Below, piece after piece: positions 63,592 through 64,000 of a DNA stretch of 64,000 nt (the stretch's first letter is position 1; the number at the start of each line of letters is the position of its first letter). The stretch comes from an uncultured bacterium (lineage in GTDB: Bacteria > Vulcanimicrobiota > Vulcanimicrobiia > Vulcanimicrobiales > Vulcanimicrobiaceae). The position numbers were made by a program, and so were the translations under genes. The notes beneath the pieces are model-generated. The model was not told where the DNA came from. It saw only the letters and a program-made list of their open reading frames with translations, and did not search any database. The stretch spans positions 62,001 through 126,000 of the forward strand of contig CAIKPM010000069.1 in assembly GCA_903829325.1 (NCBI GenBank), given 5' to 3'.

Positions 63592-64000
63592 TCAGGTTGG
63601 AAGCAAGGTGGCAGTAACTGTGGCCGCCACGAGCTCAAACCCCCAAACATCTCCAAGCTGTGCAGCTTCTACCGCCCCACAGGCGAGAAAGGGCACATAT
63701 TCTCGAGTATGATCGCTCCCCGGTGCAGTCGGGTCACAGCCATGATCTGCGGTAATAATCAGGACGTCGTCAGTGCGCAAGCGTTGCAGCAGACTCGGCA
63801 GTTGGGTATCCAAGCGTTCGAGCGCCATCCCATACCCGCGTACATCGCGCCGATGTCCATACTTCGAGTCAAAATCATTGAGATTGGTGAAAATGCATCC
63901 ATGCCCAACCGTATCCAATAAATGCAAGGTAGCTGCAACGCCTTCATCATTATCAGCGACGCGGGTTGAGGACGTCAGGCCGCGCCCAGAGAAAATATCG
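63592..64000 (-). CDS. deoB: Phosphopentomutase DeoB, C-terminal part (gene continues past the window)
   Basis: Interconverts ribose/deoxyribose 1-phosphate and 5-phosphate. The frame is open to the window end and reads GRGLTSSTRVADNDEGVAAT before the partial section. Then follow TNLNDFDSKYGHRRDVRGY and TADHGCDPTAPGSDHTREY, the metal-binding and catalytic blocks of DeoB. About 135 C-terminal residues are present. Its stop lies 16 bases before the murJ start on the same strand. Confidence 0.94.
   Translation of the reverse strand, partial: DIFSGRGLTSSTRVADNDEGVAATLHLLDTVGHGCIFTNLNDFDSKYGHRRDVRGYGMALERLDTQLPSLLQRLRTDDVLIITADHGCDPTAPGSDHTREYVPFLACGAVEAAQLGDVWGFELVAATVTATLLPT

Noticed and set aside
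1..64000. CRISPR arrays, tRNA or rRNA genes, insertion sequences, prophage genes
   Set aside because: No regularly spaced identical repeats, no tRNA-like cloverleaf and no transposase or phage protein were recognised on either strand. The only recombinase is a housekeeping Xer type.

Overview
The window looks like a chromosomal segment of a diderm (outer-membrane-bearing) bacterium of moderate GC content. Trimeric autotransporter anchors, a TolC-type channel, a LolA-like protein and MurJ all imply an outer membrane and peptidoglycan. This is combined with ClpC, a transaldolase/glucose-6-phosphate isomerase fusion and an actinobacterial-style succinate dehydrogenase membrane anchor. That mix would fit a deep-branching, little-cultured phylum such as Eremiobacterota/Vulcanimicrobiota or a relative. 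The assignment is inference from gene content only. I see no rRNA, tRNA, CRISPR array, insertion sequence or prophage.

Layout. 1-3079: the 3' part of ettA and a PBP4-type dacB. 3133-14231: two overlapping giant genes (1795 and 1780 aa) for YadA-like trimeric autotransporters, followed by a small unknown gene. This is the most unusual part of the window. Each protein has a 16-residue-repeat head, a stalk of about 900 residues built on an 11-residue period, a second small head, a YadA anchor, and then a shared domain of about 100 residues after the anchor, where normal trimeric autotransporters end. 14264-22438 (minus strand): a secreted protein and a tightly packed eight-gene run (M20 hydrolase, FAD oxidoreductase, M14-like hydrolase, ETF-quinone oxidoreductase, thiO, rhodanese, thiS, thiG) that builds the thiazole half of thiamine. 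22476-27098 (minus): dapD, then a three-subunit succinate dehydrogenase. 27208-35330 (plus): a complete pentose phosphate operon tkt, tal-pgi fusion, gnd, zwf, pgl.

35302-41731: a SulP transporter, glcF, an AT-rich O-acyltransferase gene that looks acquired, a small coupled operon (Ldh2-type dehydrogenase, a Cys-containing unknown, a SnoaL-like protein) and a WrbA-like flavoprotein. 41747-46908 (minus): a fully overlapping five-gene operon of LolA-like protein, TetR regulator, HlyD-type adaptor, TolC-type channel and a class I glutamine amidotransferase, with a perfect 9-bp inverted repeat upstream that is a likely TetR operator. 47005-52639 (minus): a SWIM-SNF2 helicase and clpC, the latter with an inverted repeat in its promoter region. 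52860-58264: a MIP18-family protein, small unknowns, a soluble PAS chemoreceptor, a zinc-phospholipase-like secreted protein, a Xer recombinase and apt. 58276-64000: a perfect CRP-type site ahead of the bifunctional (p)ppGpp enzyme, a Lys-rich exported miniprotein, rpsF with a structured leader, ssb, murJ and the 3' part of deoB.

Boundaries and starts were read by eye from the sequence. Where the longest open frame was not the best start, the entry says why. No similarity search was run. Family calls rest on recognised motifs and layout.
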